Shown: piece by piece, positions 1 through 16,300 of the stretch
Numbering within the stretch: the first letter of the stretch is position 1
How the letters are laid out: every line of letters begins with the position of its first letter
NCBI GenBank assembly: GCA_032718475.1
Contig: JAUCBJ010001761.1
Location: 1-48,286 of the forward strand
Reading direction: 5' to 3'
Source of the DNA: Nemertoderma westbladi
Lineage: Eukaryota; Xenacoelomorpha; Nemertodermatida; Nemertodermatidae
DNA length: 48,286 bases
The notes under the pieces: model-generated
What the model saw: the letters and a program-made list of their open reading frames with translations, nothing else
Database searches by the model: none
What the model was told of the DNA's origin: nothing
Position numbers and translations under genes: made by a program

Positions 1-137
1 TGGGGTTATTTTTCGAAATAAAACAAGTTGAGATGTTTCAATTCAAACCGCGATTTCACAAGTACCCATAGAAATCTATTTTCATGGTTCATGCAAAACT
101 TGCTAATAAAAATTGATCTTTCTTTCATTATTCATTA
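1..137. repeat. Dispersed-repeat flank left of the GGCT array
   Basis: The first bases contain TTATTTTTCGAAATAAAA. Nearly the same string recurs at about 31810-31830 inside unrelated sequence, so this flank belongs to an interspersed repeat family. The right flank of the array, read on the minus strand, also has CTATTTTTCGA after a CTATGGCA-like string. No gene is visible. The repeat continues beyond the left edge of the window, so its true end is unknown. Confidence 0.5.
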
Positions 138-4800
<4,663 letters not shown>

Positions 4801-4904
4801 TGGTAAAATAACACCAATGACAGCTTGTTGATGGAATTTACATTTGATTGATGACTTCCGACTTGCTTAACGGCGTCTTGACGCCGTCTCTAGTTTCTAA
4901 CTGG

Positions 4905-6480
4905 GGGATATGTGTGGTTGAGGTCCACTACGGAAAACCTATCCAAACCCAGAAAGTTGTGCCACAGCTCTTGTGGGGTTGGAATAGGAAAATGAGCTGC
5001 AGCTGCCATAGGCCTGGTATCCAAGTTAACTCGAATCTTACTATCATTCCAGCTTTCGTGAGTAATCAATCAATCACCACATTGCTGGTCCACCCTTTGG
5101 CTGAGCTAGAGTGCAGTGGGCCTGAAATTACTCATTCCCTTTACAATTCCTCGAGATGTTCCCAGAAAAGTTTCTTGTTCTGGTTTGCAATGGTCCTCTG
5201 CCTTTGTTACACTGGCTTATCTTTTCATTCTCTATATGGACATGTTAAGTAAAGGTAAAGTAAAAAAAGTAAAATTTTCTTCGGGTGTTAGGCCAGGGAT
5301 TATGCACAAAGTCTGTCGACTTATTTCCAGTATGGTTCCCCCAGAACTATACTCCCCAGAGGAAACTCCAGTGATGCACACTGGCTGGTCCCTTTAAACC
5401 ATTCCTGCCGAAACGAGAACTGCCCTGTGAATTCAATACAACCACTACACCAAGGTGGGACCAAGGGTCAACAGCTCACTATGTTAAAATGTAGCTACGG
5501 TAATTGAAATGTAGCTACCCATACAATTTCGACCCGCAAATTTATCTAAAATCATGGGTCGCAATTGTCCAGATACCCTCCCAGAATCATCATTTAATGC
5601 CTGAGTTTGGTCCCTCCGTAACCCAAACTTCCTTTTATGTTCTCTGGTACATGCTGGGAAGTTCTTAAAATGGCCTTGCTTACTGTAAGTGTAGAATTCC
5701 ACCCGTATCAGAGGACACACTTCATTGTGTATAGCATGAGTGCAGGTGCGACATCTTCTAGAAACCGCATGCAGCACCCAGACCTGTTCCTCCAATCCGT
5801 TACTTGGGTTTCTTCCCCCCTCGAGGAGTTGCCCCGGATCTCTTCTGCTTTCAACGCTCCTCATTCAAGCACCAAACCGAACTTAATTATATCATCGAAA
5901 CTCAGATCCTCGCGAGCATTTTCAGCTGGAGTTAATGGTAGCTGGTATGGTTTGGTATAATATCGCATCTCGCACTGCCATCTTTGGCCCATATCTCACC
6001 CAAACACAGCAATCAGCATGCTCCTTTACTTTCGGGAACCATTTGTCAAAGTGCTCATCTCCCTGAGTCTCTGCTATTCTGAAACAGTTTAAACCACGCA
6101 GTTAAACCTGGATAGTCTGCTCCACCTTGGATATCGCTACCTCAAATGTATCGTGTCCTCTTGGTCCACACACCCCACACATGGTCAAAAAGATTTTACG
6201 GCTCCTTGTCCATTATGCTGCGCTCCATCAGCATCAATTGCAGTGGGAAACTCCTGAAAGTTAGATATGTATTTGGTAACCCCACACATGGTCAAAAAGA
6301 TTTTACGGCTCCTTGTCCATTATGCTGCGCTCCATCAGCATCAATTGCAGTGGGAAACTCCTGAAAGTTAGATATGTATTTGGTAAAGTCTTGAAACAAC
6401 TTCGCTGGGTCACTTGGGTTCTTTATTACAAAAGAAGCATCATCATCTCTGTTATCATAATATCAATACTACTGGGTTCT
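4905..6480 (-). pseudogene. Decayed Ty3/Gypsy-like gag-pol remnant
   Basis: Minus-strand translation across several frames gives recognisable pieces of a retroelement polyprotein. From 6480 down to about 5870 there is gag-like sequence (EHFDKWFPKVKEHADC, MAVRDAILYQ). Around 5640-5760 there is a degraded zinc-knuckle region (CRTCTHAIHNEVCP, then SKQGHFKNFPAC). At 5095-4905 there is an RT palm start (KIRVNLDTRP, FPIPTPQELWHNFLG, DRFSVVDLNH, with the Asp of the first catalytic motif). The order gag, knuckle, RT is right for a minus-strand element. Stops and frameshifts are frequent and the protease region is not recognisable. No LTRs were found, so this is an old fossil. A Bel-like origin is less likely, because the FPIPTPQEL and VVDLNH motifs fit Ty3/Gypsy. 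Confidence 0.55.
6173..6386. repeat. Exact 107-bp tandem duplication
   Basis: Bases 6173-6279 and 6280-6386 are identical as far as I can read, each starting CCCCACACATGG and ending GTATTTGGTAA. The duplication lies inside the gag-like fossil. Its perfection next to heavily mutated coding sequence means it arose long after the element died, or is an assembly artefact. Confidence 0.9.
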
Positions 6481-7196
6481 ATATATAACTTGTCATCATA
6501 TAAAAGCCGTAAAAATGTATATTTCTGTTTATTTGTTCAATCAGAATAAAGTCTAAAGCCCAACTTGTCTAGTTCAATAATATAAAAAAAACTTGTCATA
6601 CTTTTTACGAGTTCTCATATTTTTTGACATGAACACAGTCAGTTCGGTTTGTTTTCACAACGTTCAAACTGCGCCGGTCTCTAACTCTCTACCACCACTG
6701 AAATAAATCGCCCCAGACAATCTTGCATCTAACATTGTTTATTCAGTCTCTAGTCCCGCTTGTAAGGTGGAATATATTGGACACAGCATCCAACACTTGT
6801 TAGAACTGTTAGACTGCACCATGATGTGACTGCCAATTATGGGAGTGTACACTAGACATGATGGGATGGGAGAAGCAAGATTGTGCACAATCACATCGGC
6901 GACCAAAATACACTTTGGTTGTCTGACTGACTTAAACTGTTAAGCATTTCAAAGTAATTGCACGATCTTGTAAGTCCTTGGATACCTACCAGTAATGTTT
7001 TACATTATGGGCTTGAATATTAAATAAATAAATGCTATAATGATTAATGTTCCCTCCAGCTTTTATTTCTATTCGTAAATATATCTATCTATCTACCAAG
7101 GTATTGTTGTGTGTGGTACTTACTTATGGAATAATATGAGGTGGAGAAATATCCCGATCATATATAATAATAACTGAATAATATAAAAGCTGCGTT
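6481..7196. other. No recognisable gene
   Basis: AT-rich sequence with short open frames only. I see no conserved protein motif, RNA gene or clear repeat until the 49-bp tandem array begins. Confidence 0.5.
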
Positions 7197-7390
7197 ACAC
7201 ACAATAGAAAGTGTGGCATTGTAAGACAGGCAGACAAACAGTACGACACACAATGGAAAGTGTGGCAGTGTAAGACAGGCAGACAAACAGTACGACACAC
7301 AATAGAAAGTGTGGCAGTGTAAGACAGGCAGACAAACAGTACGACACACAATAGAAAGTGTGGCAGTGTAAGACAGGCAGACAAACAGTA
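7197..7390. repeat. Minisatellite, 49-bp unit, four copies
   Basis: Units begin at 7197, 7246, 7295 and 7344, each starting ACACACAATAGAAAGTGTGG (one has AATGG) and ending near GACAAACAGTACG. The last unit lacks its final two bases. Differences between copies are one or two bases. The apparent Cys-Leu-Ser-rich frames on the minus strand are products of this repeat and not a real protein. Confidence 0.92.
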
Positions 7391-7702
7391 TCGAGTCCAG
7401 ACTTGTACTGGTCTGGCAGTATCTCAGAGTTGAGAGAGTGCCATAGGCTGACTGCTGATTGAAGTACAGCATTGTTGTAGCTGTACTAGTAGTACTGTAG
7501 TAGTATTGTAATATAGTCGGAAGTGAAAGTATCTTGCCAGTACATACGACGCTCATTGCATGAGCTTTGTCCCGGTTGTGGGTATGTACGTACATACAGT
7601 ATATTACAATAGTACTTAGCTGAAGAGCTGACATGTGTATGTTGTTGCTGTTACATGACAATATGAGGTGAGGATAACTCGAAAGTTACGCTGTAGCTAG
7701 TA

Positions 7703-7786
7703 ACCAATAATCTGTAATCACTAAACCCTGTGACTCCACCAATAATCTGCAATCACTAAACCCTGTCACTCACGTGACAGGGTTTA
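7703..7786. repeat. 35-bp direct duplication ending in a 13-bp perfect hairpin
   Basis: Copies start at 7703 and 7738 (ACCAATAATCTG...CTAAACCCTGT). The second copy runs into an inverted repeat: TAAACCCTGTCAC at 7757-7769 pairs with GTGACAGGGTTTA at 7774-7786 around a 4-nt loop. This could be the terminus of a small inverted-repeat element or a foldback. No transcription function is implied. Confidence 0.8.
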
Positions 7787-7789
7787 TAT

Positions 7790-9460
7790 TGTTAAGAAAC
7801 TTAAGTAATATAATAATATAAGAGTGCGATTCCTTGTAGAGGAGCCTATCTATTCTGTATATTATATTCAATTACATACAGGACGACCCAGTGAACTTTT
7901 TAATCTCAAGTAATCTTACATGAAGTAACTTACTTGTGAGAAAATCTTGGGCATCCCAGAGAAAATTACCTATCTGCTTGACAGTGTGGGGTGGGAATCA
8001 ATTATACTTAAAATAATCAAAACCTTTTTTTCATTTTTTTCATTTTTTCCATTTTTTCACTTAATTACTATTTACATTCACTTTTCAGCAGTTGTCCTAG
8101 AAGTTTGCCTATAGGCCACAACAACGTTTGGCTGCTAACAAACACAGTAACATAAATTTATCGAAAATTCTATATTTTACCACTGAGTTTTCGATGGGGT
8201 AGAAATCATTTGTGACAGTCTCAGAGTCCTATGATGAAGATATCTCTGTTCCAAAACTCAGTAACTATGTCATTTAAATTACTTTTCACGGATATACAAC
8301 TACTGTCTTGTGTCAAATTAAAGATTTGCGAATTCAAAACTTAATTTGAACATTCAAAAAGTCGTCAACAAACATTGTAAAACCACGTTAATTACTATAA
8401 CAAAACCAAGTGCCCGATTGTGTAGTCACTGGGTTTGTATGAAATATTTACCGGGTTTTGGCTATTAAAGGGACCATTACACCAATTCTAATTGTTTTTT
8501 TATAAATAAAGCTACTATTCTGAAATTTTAACACAATGATATGTGATCATTTACTGTGGAAACTGAGTATGGATAACTTTGTAAACCCATTTTGTTCGAA
8601 AAGTAAGGCACTTTTGGTGCAGGTCGAGGGGCGTACCGAGGTTTCTGGCGCCCTGTGACAAGCTGATTCTACAAACACTCAACCCCACCCCCCCCCCCCC
8701 CCACAAATTCAAAAAATTCAGATTTTATTACCTATTTTAAAATATTATTAGATTTTTAAAAAATGTTGTTTATACTACAGTAGGATTACAATTAATACTT
8801 TCCTAGAATTTTTATCTGCAAATATATTTATTACATCGTCCCAATCAATCAAATATAACTTCGTGTTCTCTACTGTATACTTAATAAAGCCAAACTACTT
8901 AAAAAACGATCTTGTAAATATAGTAAATAATAGGATTGTTATTGCAAGCCCAATGGTGATTTAATAATAAAATGGTTTATAAGTGGTTTATTCCGTTTAT
9001 AATAAAATAATTAATTTTTACTTTTTTTATTATTTAATTATTTTCTAATGTATTTATTAGGGGCCTATATATTTTTTCTATTATTTATGATATTGCCACT
9101 CCTCATAAACCGAATTTTCTAATTTGGCGCACTTCACAAGTTGGCGCCCCCGCCCTGTGACACTTCCTTCCTTCTCAAGTTGCCCTCAGTAGTAGTTTTT
9201 AAACCCCGAGTGTTGTTGACGGAGTCTGTTGTTACTTCCGAAATCGTTGATCGTGGTGCCGGTACCGGAATTCTGGCTTTGATTATTATTATTTTTTATT
9301 ATTACAACACTCATTTAATATTAACATTAATTAAAATTAAAGGGGGAAACACCACCAATGTACAATTCGCGTAAATGCTACTGTTACGCTTATAGGTGGT
9401 TACATACATAAAACGTCAAATAAATCAATAATGCAAATTATAAACACTGAACTGCTGAAC
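7790..9460. other. AT-rich non-coding stretch with a 15-nt C run
   Basis: No gene is recognised. A run of about 15 C lies at 8688-8702. Two similar scraps containing TGGCGCC...GCCCTGTGACA occur near 8645-8660 and 9140-9165, suggesting old repeat ends in direct orientation about 500 bases apart. Long poly-A/T-rich tracts make up most of the rest. Confidence 0.5.
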
Positions 9461-9710
9461 GATGGCGGAATCTATTAAACCCGGATTCCTAATCCGAGGA
9501 GGCGACAGAGTCTATTAAACGTAAACAATGAAACGATCGTGATGGACAACGGAGTGTCTATTCAATCCAGAACGATACGATGGCGAGGTATACCGAGGTA
9601 ATCTACAAAACACAGAACCACAAGAAGGCGACGGAGTTTATTAAACCCAGTACGATATGGTGCATAGCGATTGAGGCGGACAACGCGACAACGGTGTCTA
9701 TTAAACCTTA
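9461..9710. repeat. Degenerate repeats of a GGCGAC-GAGTCTATTAAACC motif
   Basis: At least five versions of the same short motif recur: near 9463 (GGCGGAATCTATTAAACCC), 9502 (GGCGACAGAGTCTATTAAAC), 9547 (ACAACGGAGTGTCTATTCAA), 9627 (GGCGACGGAGTTTATTAAAC) and 9686 (GACAACGGTGTCTATTAAAC). Spacing varies from about 40 to 80 bases, so this is a decayed or irregular minisatellite. It is not part of a recognisable protein. Confidence 0.6.
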
Positions 9711-9719
9711 AATTCGCTT

Positions 9720-10617
9720 TCTTCGAATTCCTAATAATATATTTTATTCTTAATAATAATTATTCAACATCAATTATTATTTTATAATTTTTGTATAAGA
9801 TTGTTAAAGTCTAAAGAGCTAACTTTATGATAATCTGCCTTATATTTTTAGAATTATTATAATAAATTTTATTATGTATATAATGAATTATAGTGTAAAT
9901 GAATTATATATTTTGACAGACTACTGTATGCGCGACCGTGATGATAATGGGAAATGGGAAGATAAAGGGGGTGGGAGGATCGCAATCAATATTCTTCCCA
10001 CTCTAGGTGAAAATCGACGAAAATAACAGCTTGTTTACTACTAAAAATAAAACTGTAACCTGTTCTACAGAGAACATTTTAGAAAGTTAGCTTATTTTAG
10101 TCAATAGACAATATTACATGTTTACCAAGTTTGGTATAATTTAGTCAACGATTGAATAAGTTACGATTTTTAAAATATCAGTGGAGGGTGAAGGGGGCAG
10201 GCCGGGATTCAGTTCTACTTGAATAAAGAATAGTAATTAAACCAATAGATACGCGATATATGACACTGCTGTACTAGTTCATTGTATGACTGTTGATTTC
10301 GAAACATTTAATTCAAAACTATAAAAATATTAATATAATGGAATAGAATCAGGGTGTAATTTAGCGCGTTACAATATTATGTAACTCTGCTTTTCTAAAA
10401 CGACTCCCATTGTATTCTTATAATGTTCCAGATAACACCCCATGAAGTCAATATTCCCCACAGGGGAGGCTCTCTAGTAATTGTAATTATATGTATCATT
10501 CCAAAACAATAATTATAATTACCATCAATATAATTCACATGTATTTAAAATACATAATTAACGGCATTAATGCAATGCACGTCCCTTAATATTAAGTAAG
10601 TTTATAGAAATTCCAAA
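9720..10617. other. AT-rich non-coding stretch with part of a dispersed repeat
   Basis: No gene is recognised. Bases about 9965-10080 are related in inverted orientation to about 12665-12780. Both share AAAAATAAAACTGTAACCTG, a diverged purine-rich stretch, and a GATCGCAAT-like string. This marks an old interspersed repeat present twice in the window. Confidence 0.5.
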
Positions 10618-10625
10618 ACAATAAT

Positions 10626-10997
10626 TTAGGGGTGCACCGGATATCCGATACGACTGAAATTGACCGGATATGTTATACGGATACGACTGAATATGTTATA
10701 CGGCAATCTAGCAAGGATACTTTTTGGTTTTTGTTTTAATGCTACAAATGGACAGGTAGAGGAAAGAACAGATATTTTTCATTGCCTTTTTTTTATAAAA
10801 AAGTATATTATATACTGAAATTTGTTCATTAATAAATAATTAATGTAATAATTAAATAAAAAAATATAAAATATATTAAATAATAAATAAAGGATAATTC
10901 AAAAAGTTAACTATTTCTCTCATTAGAAAGGTTTTAATATTATTCCAGATATTCGATCCGATCTGATTGTAAAAACTGATATCGCCGGTAACCCTCA
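10626..10997. mobile_element. hAT-like non-autonomous element (MITE), about 372 bp
   Basis: The left end reads TTAGGGGTGCACCGGAT. The right end, on the minus strand, reads TGAGGGTTACCGGCGAT, giving imperfect terminal inverted repeats of a hAT-like kind. Both ends are flanked by the same 8 bases, ACAATAAT (10618-10625 and 10998-11005), and hAT transposases make 8-bp duplications. The flanks are AT-rich, so a chance match is possible. The interior has no coding capacity, and repeated CGGATA and GACTGAATATG strings lie near the left end. Confidence 0.5.
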
Positions 10998-11005
10998 ACA
11001 ATAAT

Positions 11006-11534
11006 AAATTAGAATAACAATCATTAATGAGATCATTACCATTATTATTTAATTATTATTACCGGTAATTAATTATTACTATTTAATAAAAAAAACATCG
11101 TAAAGATAAATTTAATATCACCCGTAATCATTATTTTATTCATTAGTAGAGAAAAAAATAGTTGACTTGGCCTATTTAAAACAAGGGGGTAAGTTTAGTT
11201 AGTTTTTTAAGTTAAATTAGTTTCTCATCAAACCAAACCTATCGATTAACGTCCAAATATATCTGTTATCCAATTTCGCAATCCATCCATACTATCATAT
11301 CATACTATTCAATCAGCACCGGTAAGTAATAATTATCGCAACGATATGTCTAGTAATTGCATTATGCCGTGAGAATAGCTTCGGGGAAGACCATATTAAT
11401 TGTCATGCTACGTCTCTATGAAATCGCTGCCTTGAGGAAATATTGATAATTGAACCGTCATTGTAAACAATAATGAGGAAAATGCCAGTAGATTTCTGGA
11501 ATATTCACGCATTCCAGACCCGGAACTGGACCAA
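11006..11534. other. AT-rich non-coding stretch
   Basis: Rich in ATT/AAT simple sequence. No gene, RNA or clear repeat is recognised. Confidence 0.5.
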
Positions 11535-11980
11535 ACAATTCAAATTGATAGATAGATATATAGATTTATTTATACATTATGTAAAAACAATAACAAATAC
11601 ACCAAACAATGTACCGGTATAAAGGTATTGTCCAACATAACATATAGGATTACCCCTAAAGCTTTGCAGCTTATTTCCAAGGGGGTCCTTTATGTTACTT
11701 GGTTACAAATACAATATTACACTACGCTAACCTAAAACCAATATAAAACGTAATTACACTATGTACGTACATGTACAACTTTACCGAGAGCGTGACAATG
11801 TCCTACTCAACGATAAAGATGTAATGTACAGAACAATTTATTAAAAACGTAATTACAGTATAAATAGTAAATAATTAATAAACTAATAACTTACTGTAGG
11901 ACTATTGTACCTATTTCTACATTGCACACGGAGGTGAGATTTAACTGCAGATTTAAAATAATGTTGATTATCTATGTAAG
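11535..11980 (-). mobile_element. 5'-truncated LINE, 3' end only (same family as 29240-30380)
   Basis: Read on the minus strand this segment matches 29965-30370 closely: the last RT codons and the whole 3' untranslated region, including AACCTAAAACCAATAT and CCCCTAAAGCTTTGCAGC in plus orientation. On the minus strand the ORF tail ends with NRYNSPTVSY and a stop, as in the other copy after its frameshift. The 3' end is TATAAATAAA-like followed by an ATCT-rich tail. The 5' end stops abruptly near 11980, as is usual for LINE insertions. No RT catalytic region is present. Confidence 0.85.
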
Positions 11981-13309
11981 GTTACAAATGTAAATGGGAC
12001 GACGACACATAACAACCAAGATATCGTTCCATGGATTTTGCCACAAAATCTGTGCGAAAGCCAACTTCCACGACGCCAACCCAGACAAGATGTTTCTCTC
12101 TGATTTGAGGAGACCCTGCCCCACTATATCACTTATTAACCTGCGCCGAAACACAAAGTCACTGAGGTAATGGGCCGAGACGGACTGAATTCAGCCATAA
12201 TTATTAACTTCCTTATTTGAACTCCTTTAAATTATTTATATGGCGAAACATTATTGTAATAAATTATCCAATCCCCATCCCATACACATATGTGTATGTG
12301 TATGGGTGTAAATAAACAAAATTAAAATTATAATTTGTCTTCCAGTGAATGTAATGGAAATTCGAAATTAAAAGTAACCTCATAAAACACAGAAAATATC
12401 TGAGAATTGATGAAAAGCTCGACATCCTGCATTGTAAATGCATTGAAATTGCTGGGCAAAATTGCGTCTCCACGAGTCCCTATGTCTTTCGCGAGATTAT
12501 CTCCAAGGCCAGAGTTCCAATTGACCAATAATACGAGACAGGGGGGGGAAACTGGACGCAAAACCCGCCTTGGTGAATTAATATCCCGCCTCAATGTTAA
12601 ATTCTAAATTTAGGGAAAGGGGCAGGTTACAATGGCACGTTATTTTAACCAAAACAATAAACTAAACACAATAGAACAGGTTACAGTTTTATTTTTGAGA
12701 ATAATCATATGTTATTAGCGTCGAATTTCCCCTGGAGAGGGATGAATTTTTATTGCGACCAGTTCCCCCCCCCCCCCCCCCCCCCATGATTTTTATATAT
12801 AAAATTATATTCATTGATATATACACCAGATTGATATATAAAATTTGATGCAGATTGTTTCATTTAGTCTTATTATTTATTCTGAGTCATGGTATTGGTC
12901 AAACAAAGATTGACAGCCAACTACTATTTTTTACATAATTACTTACATCGTATATATTAGATAGCTCAAATCACCACCTGATCGCCTAATGAGCAATGCT
13001 ATTGGTTGGAAGGAGGGGGTAATCTGATTCTTTCTTATATATTTCTGTATCGAGTTCGACGTTTTGGCTATAAATGATAGACATAATGAGTGTAGTGAAG
13101 GGTTTCATCATAATTCATTTTCTGTTTCTGCAATATATAGTAATATAGTAGAGTAATATATTATTAAATAGGAGGGAGAAAGATTATGATCTTTTTAGAT
13201 TATGAATTGGCCGTACGTTATATACTATGTATTATTTGAATTATGTAGTATTGTTTATCAAATATTACTGTTTGTCAAATTGTTAAATTATTTGTAAAAT
13301 TTTCGGTGA
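11981..13309. other. Non-coding stretch with a dispersed repeat and a 21-nt C run
   Basis: No gene is recognised. The short open frames near 11972-12607 lack known motifs. Bases about 12665-12780 are the inverted partner of 9965-10080. A run of 21 C occupies 12765-12785. An imperfect palindrome of CATACACATATGTGTATGTG type lies near 12280-12305. Confidence 0.5.
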
Positions 13310-13320
13310 AGAAATCGTAC

Positions 13321-16300
13321 TACTAGGATCGGCATGCTGCATTGCAGCTGCATTTTTAAGAATGCTGTGCCGGCTTGTCAACAAAATTGCACCGCCACAA
13401 CTCCCTATCACCCATGACATTTGCTAGATCATCCGCATCTTTAAGGCCAGTGTCCTTTAAGATGCGTCTCAAGAAAGTCATGGGCTGTCCACCATGCTTA
13501 TTCACTCCATGAGGCTGCCAAAGTACAAGATTATGCACTGGCTGGTCCTCACGGCGAAAGCAATGTCCCGCAAAGCGGAGGCGATTTTGTTCTAGTGTCA
13601 AGCTTGGGGGAACCAATGAGACACCTCCAATGTTATATAGTATCTGGTTGGAGATGTGTGCATTGTACTTGACACAATGAACCCGGCGTAGCATTCTTGT
13701 GAATGTGCCATCCAGAGATTTGGTGTCCTCAGCAGTTAGAGCCCATCATGGACTCCCGTAGAGGAGTACTGGAACTACTGCTGCTCTAAATAATCGGACC
13801 TTAAGTTTCCGATTAATTCTCGGTGACTTCCAAATCCTGGAAAGCCTATTCAAGGCTGCCCATGCCTTTCCCTTACGTATTCGAAGGTCCTCACCTGCCT
13901 TCCGGATCCATGATCCCAGGTAACAGAAGTCGTCCACATGCTCAAGCATACCATCCTTTGAGCTTATGCTCATCCGATCAGAGACTTGCTGAGGACTTTC
14001 AAAGTTAACTGTCAGAATTTTGGTCTTTCTGGAGTTAATAAAAAGACCAACACTAGAAGCAGCATGTTCTAATGAGCTGAGGAGCCGTTGGGCTCCCTCT
14101 AATGATTCTGAGAGTACTCCTAAGTCATCAGCAAAGTCTAGATCAGTTAGGTACTTGGCAGGATTTCCTCGACTTCTGGAGCCAGTAGGTGGAGTTATCA
14201 TCACCCCATCATCATTATAATGATAATGCGTAGAACATAGTCAACCACAATAATGAACAAGAATGGTACAAGTGTGTCTCCTTGGAGGACGCCCCATAAC
14301 ACTTCAAATGGTTCTGTGTCACCATCAACAGTAGACACAAATGTTGTCGAACCATCGTATACTGATCTGATTGCTGCAATAATTTCATCAGGAATCCCAT
14401 ATAATGAAAGTATACTGAACATACGTGAGCGAGAGACTGAATCAAAGGCCTTGAAGAAGTCAACAAAGATAACAGCCAGATGCATGTCTTTCTTTTTTGA
14501 TAACTCTTCAATTATCCTTCTAAGTGCCAAAATGGGCTCCATTGTCCCACGACCTTTACGGAACCCATTCTGATTTCCACGGAGCAGTCTCTCAATGGGA
14601 TCCCTGATGCGATTTAATAGAATCCTATTGTATAGCTTTGCAGCAATCGAGATCAATGAGATTCCCCGAAAAGAACCATAGAGTGTTAGGTTGCCCTTCT
14701 TGGGAACTGGCACCAACTTATTTGTTTTCATTTCTTGTGGGACTCTTGTTGTTCGGTACATGTCTACTATGATGGGATAGATGAGCTTTAAACACTCAGG
14801 TATTTTAAAGACCTCAGGGGGAACACCATCTACTCCACTGGCACGATTGGTCTTAATGCTCTTTGCAGCAGCCTTCACTTCTGCAAAGGAGATATCGCCA
14901 ATGGGAATATCTGGGAGTACAGACTCAGACACTTTTACTTCTATAAAGTTATCAGGCAATACCCTGTCATTATTGAGGAGATTTTCAAAGTGGGCTTTCC
15001 AACCATTGAGGCGATTGGCTGGTGATTCAGCCTTAACCTTGGTGGTTGGTTGGCTTTTCCGCCCAGTAAGCAGATTGATCGATTTCCATGCCTGGGATGA
15101 TTGCCTGCTGTCGTCAGCATCATTGATGGCATCAACCTGTTGGTTTATTAGCTCCTGTAGATTAGCAGAGTACTGCCTGTTCAGGGACCTAGATGCAGCC
15201 TTAACTGCATTCTTGGCCGCTGTAGTCTGTTTGAGTCGGGACTCTTTCTGCGCCTTATGAAGGTCATTTCGGCACTTCTGAATTTTGTTGTCAGTCCAGG
15301 GGGCCCTTTTCCTGTTTCGAGGGTATACAGGAACTGTTTCTGCAGCTGCTAACTTAACTGCTTCTGTAAAGGCAGTATAGCCCTCACAGTGATCTGCCGC
15401 CTCAGAGGCAAGAGCCTCATACCTGTTGCTCAGCTGTAGTGTGAAGCTGGATCTCACACTTGGCTGTTGCAACAGAGAGGACCAGTCATGCCGCGGCAAG
15501 GCAGATTTCGTTGTTCTGCTAGCACGCAGACTAAGTCTTACCTTGGCCACAATAAGGCGGTGATCACTGGAGAAGGGTCGAAGTGTAAATGCATTACAGT
15601 CTTGTATAGAGCTCCTGTATTTCCTACGAAACAGAATATGGTCTATCTGGGACTTGTGACCACTGGGTCCACTATGAGTCCATAGCTTTCCAGTTCGCTT
15701 CTTGAACTGGGTTCCAGCCGAAAACAATCCATTTCCAGAGGTAAAATCCTGAAGATGGACAGAATTTCGGTTAACACTATTGCTATAGACCCAGGGCGAT
15801 GTAGGTGATTGATGCAGACTTGCATTAAAGTCTCCCAGGAATGTTAAGAATGCATGCTGATCCACTCCATCAGTAGCTGCTTGTAGATTGTGGTAGAAAT
15901 TTTCCACCTCCTCTACAGGGGCAACACTAGTTGGAGAGTAGCACACAATCAGAACCACCTTAGGAAACTTCTTAGCCAGTCTTCCAGAACATGAGAAGTG
16001 GCAACGGATGATGCGGTTAGAGATTTGGTCTATTTTGTCCAATGCTGCATGTGCAGTTGGATTCATCAATAGACCAATTCCACCATTACCACTATCATCT
16101 GCTGACGCGAGGGCGAGTCGCCAACCGCCCCCCATGTCCTTAATCAGAACCTCATCAGTCTGTCTAGTCTGCATTCGGTGCTCTTGAACACCCACTGCGC
16201 TAAGAGAAAGCTTATCTGCCAAGGCAGTCAGCTCACCTTGTCGCATTGGGGACCCGAGTGTTAGGGTGTTTACTGAGGCTAGTCTTGTGACTTGCCTCAG

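Noticed and set aside
4870-4887. Transcription terminator hairpin ACGGCGTC-TT-GACGCCGT
   Set aside because: Intrinsic terminators are a bacterial feature; in an animal genome this is just a short palindrome in a fossil retroelement.
5484-5960. Independent host genes on either strand
   Set aside because: The minus strand shows a degraded gag zinc knuckle; the plus frame is its shadow.
7124-7661. Cys/Leu/Ser-rich minus-strand frames
   Set aside because: They are translations of the 49-bp minisatellite and its flank.
12264-12607. Small overlapping genes on both strands
   Set aside because: No motifs; the frames coincide with palindromic and AT-rich sequence.
14215-16100. Plus-strand frames opposite the LINE (for example 14781-15260)
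   Set aside because: They are shadows of the minus-strand endonuclease/RT frame and have no motifs of their own.
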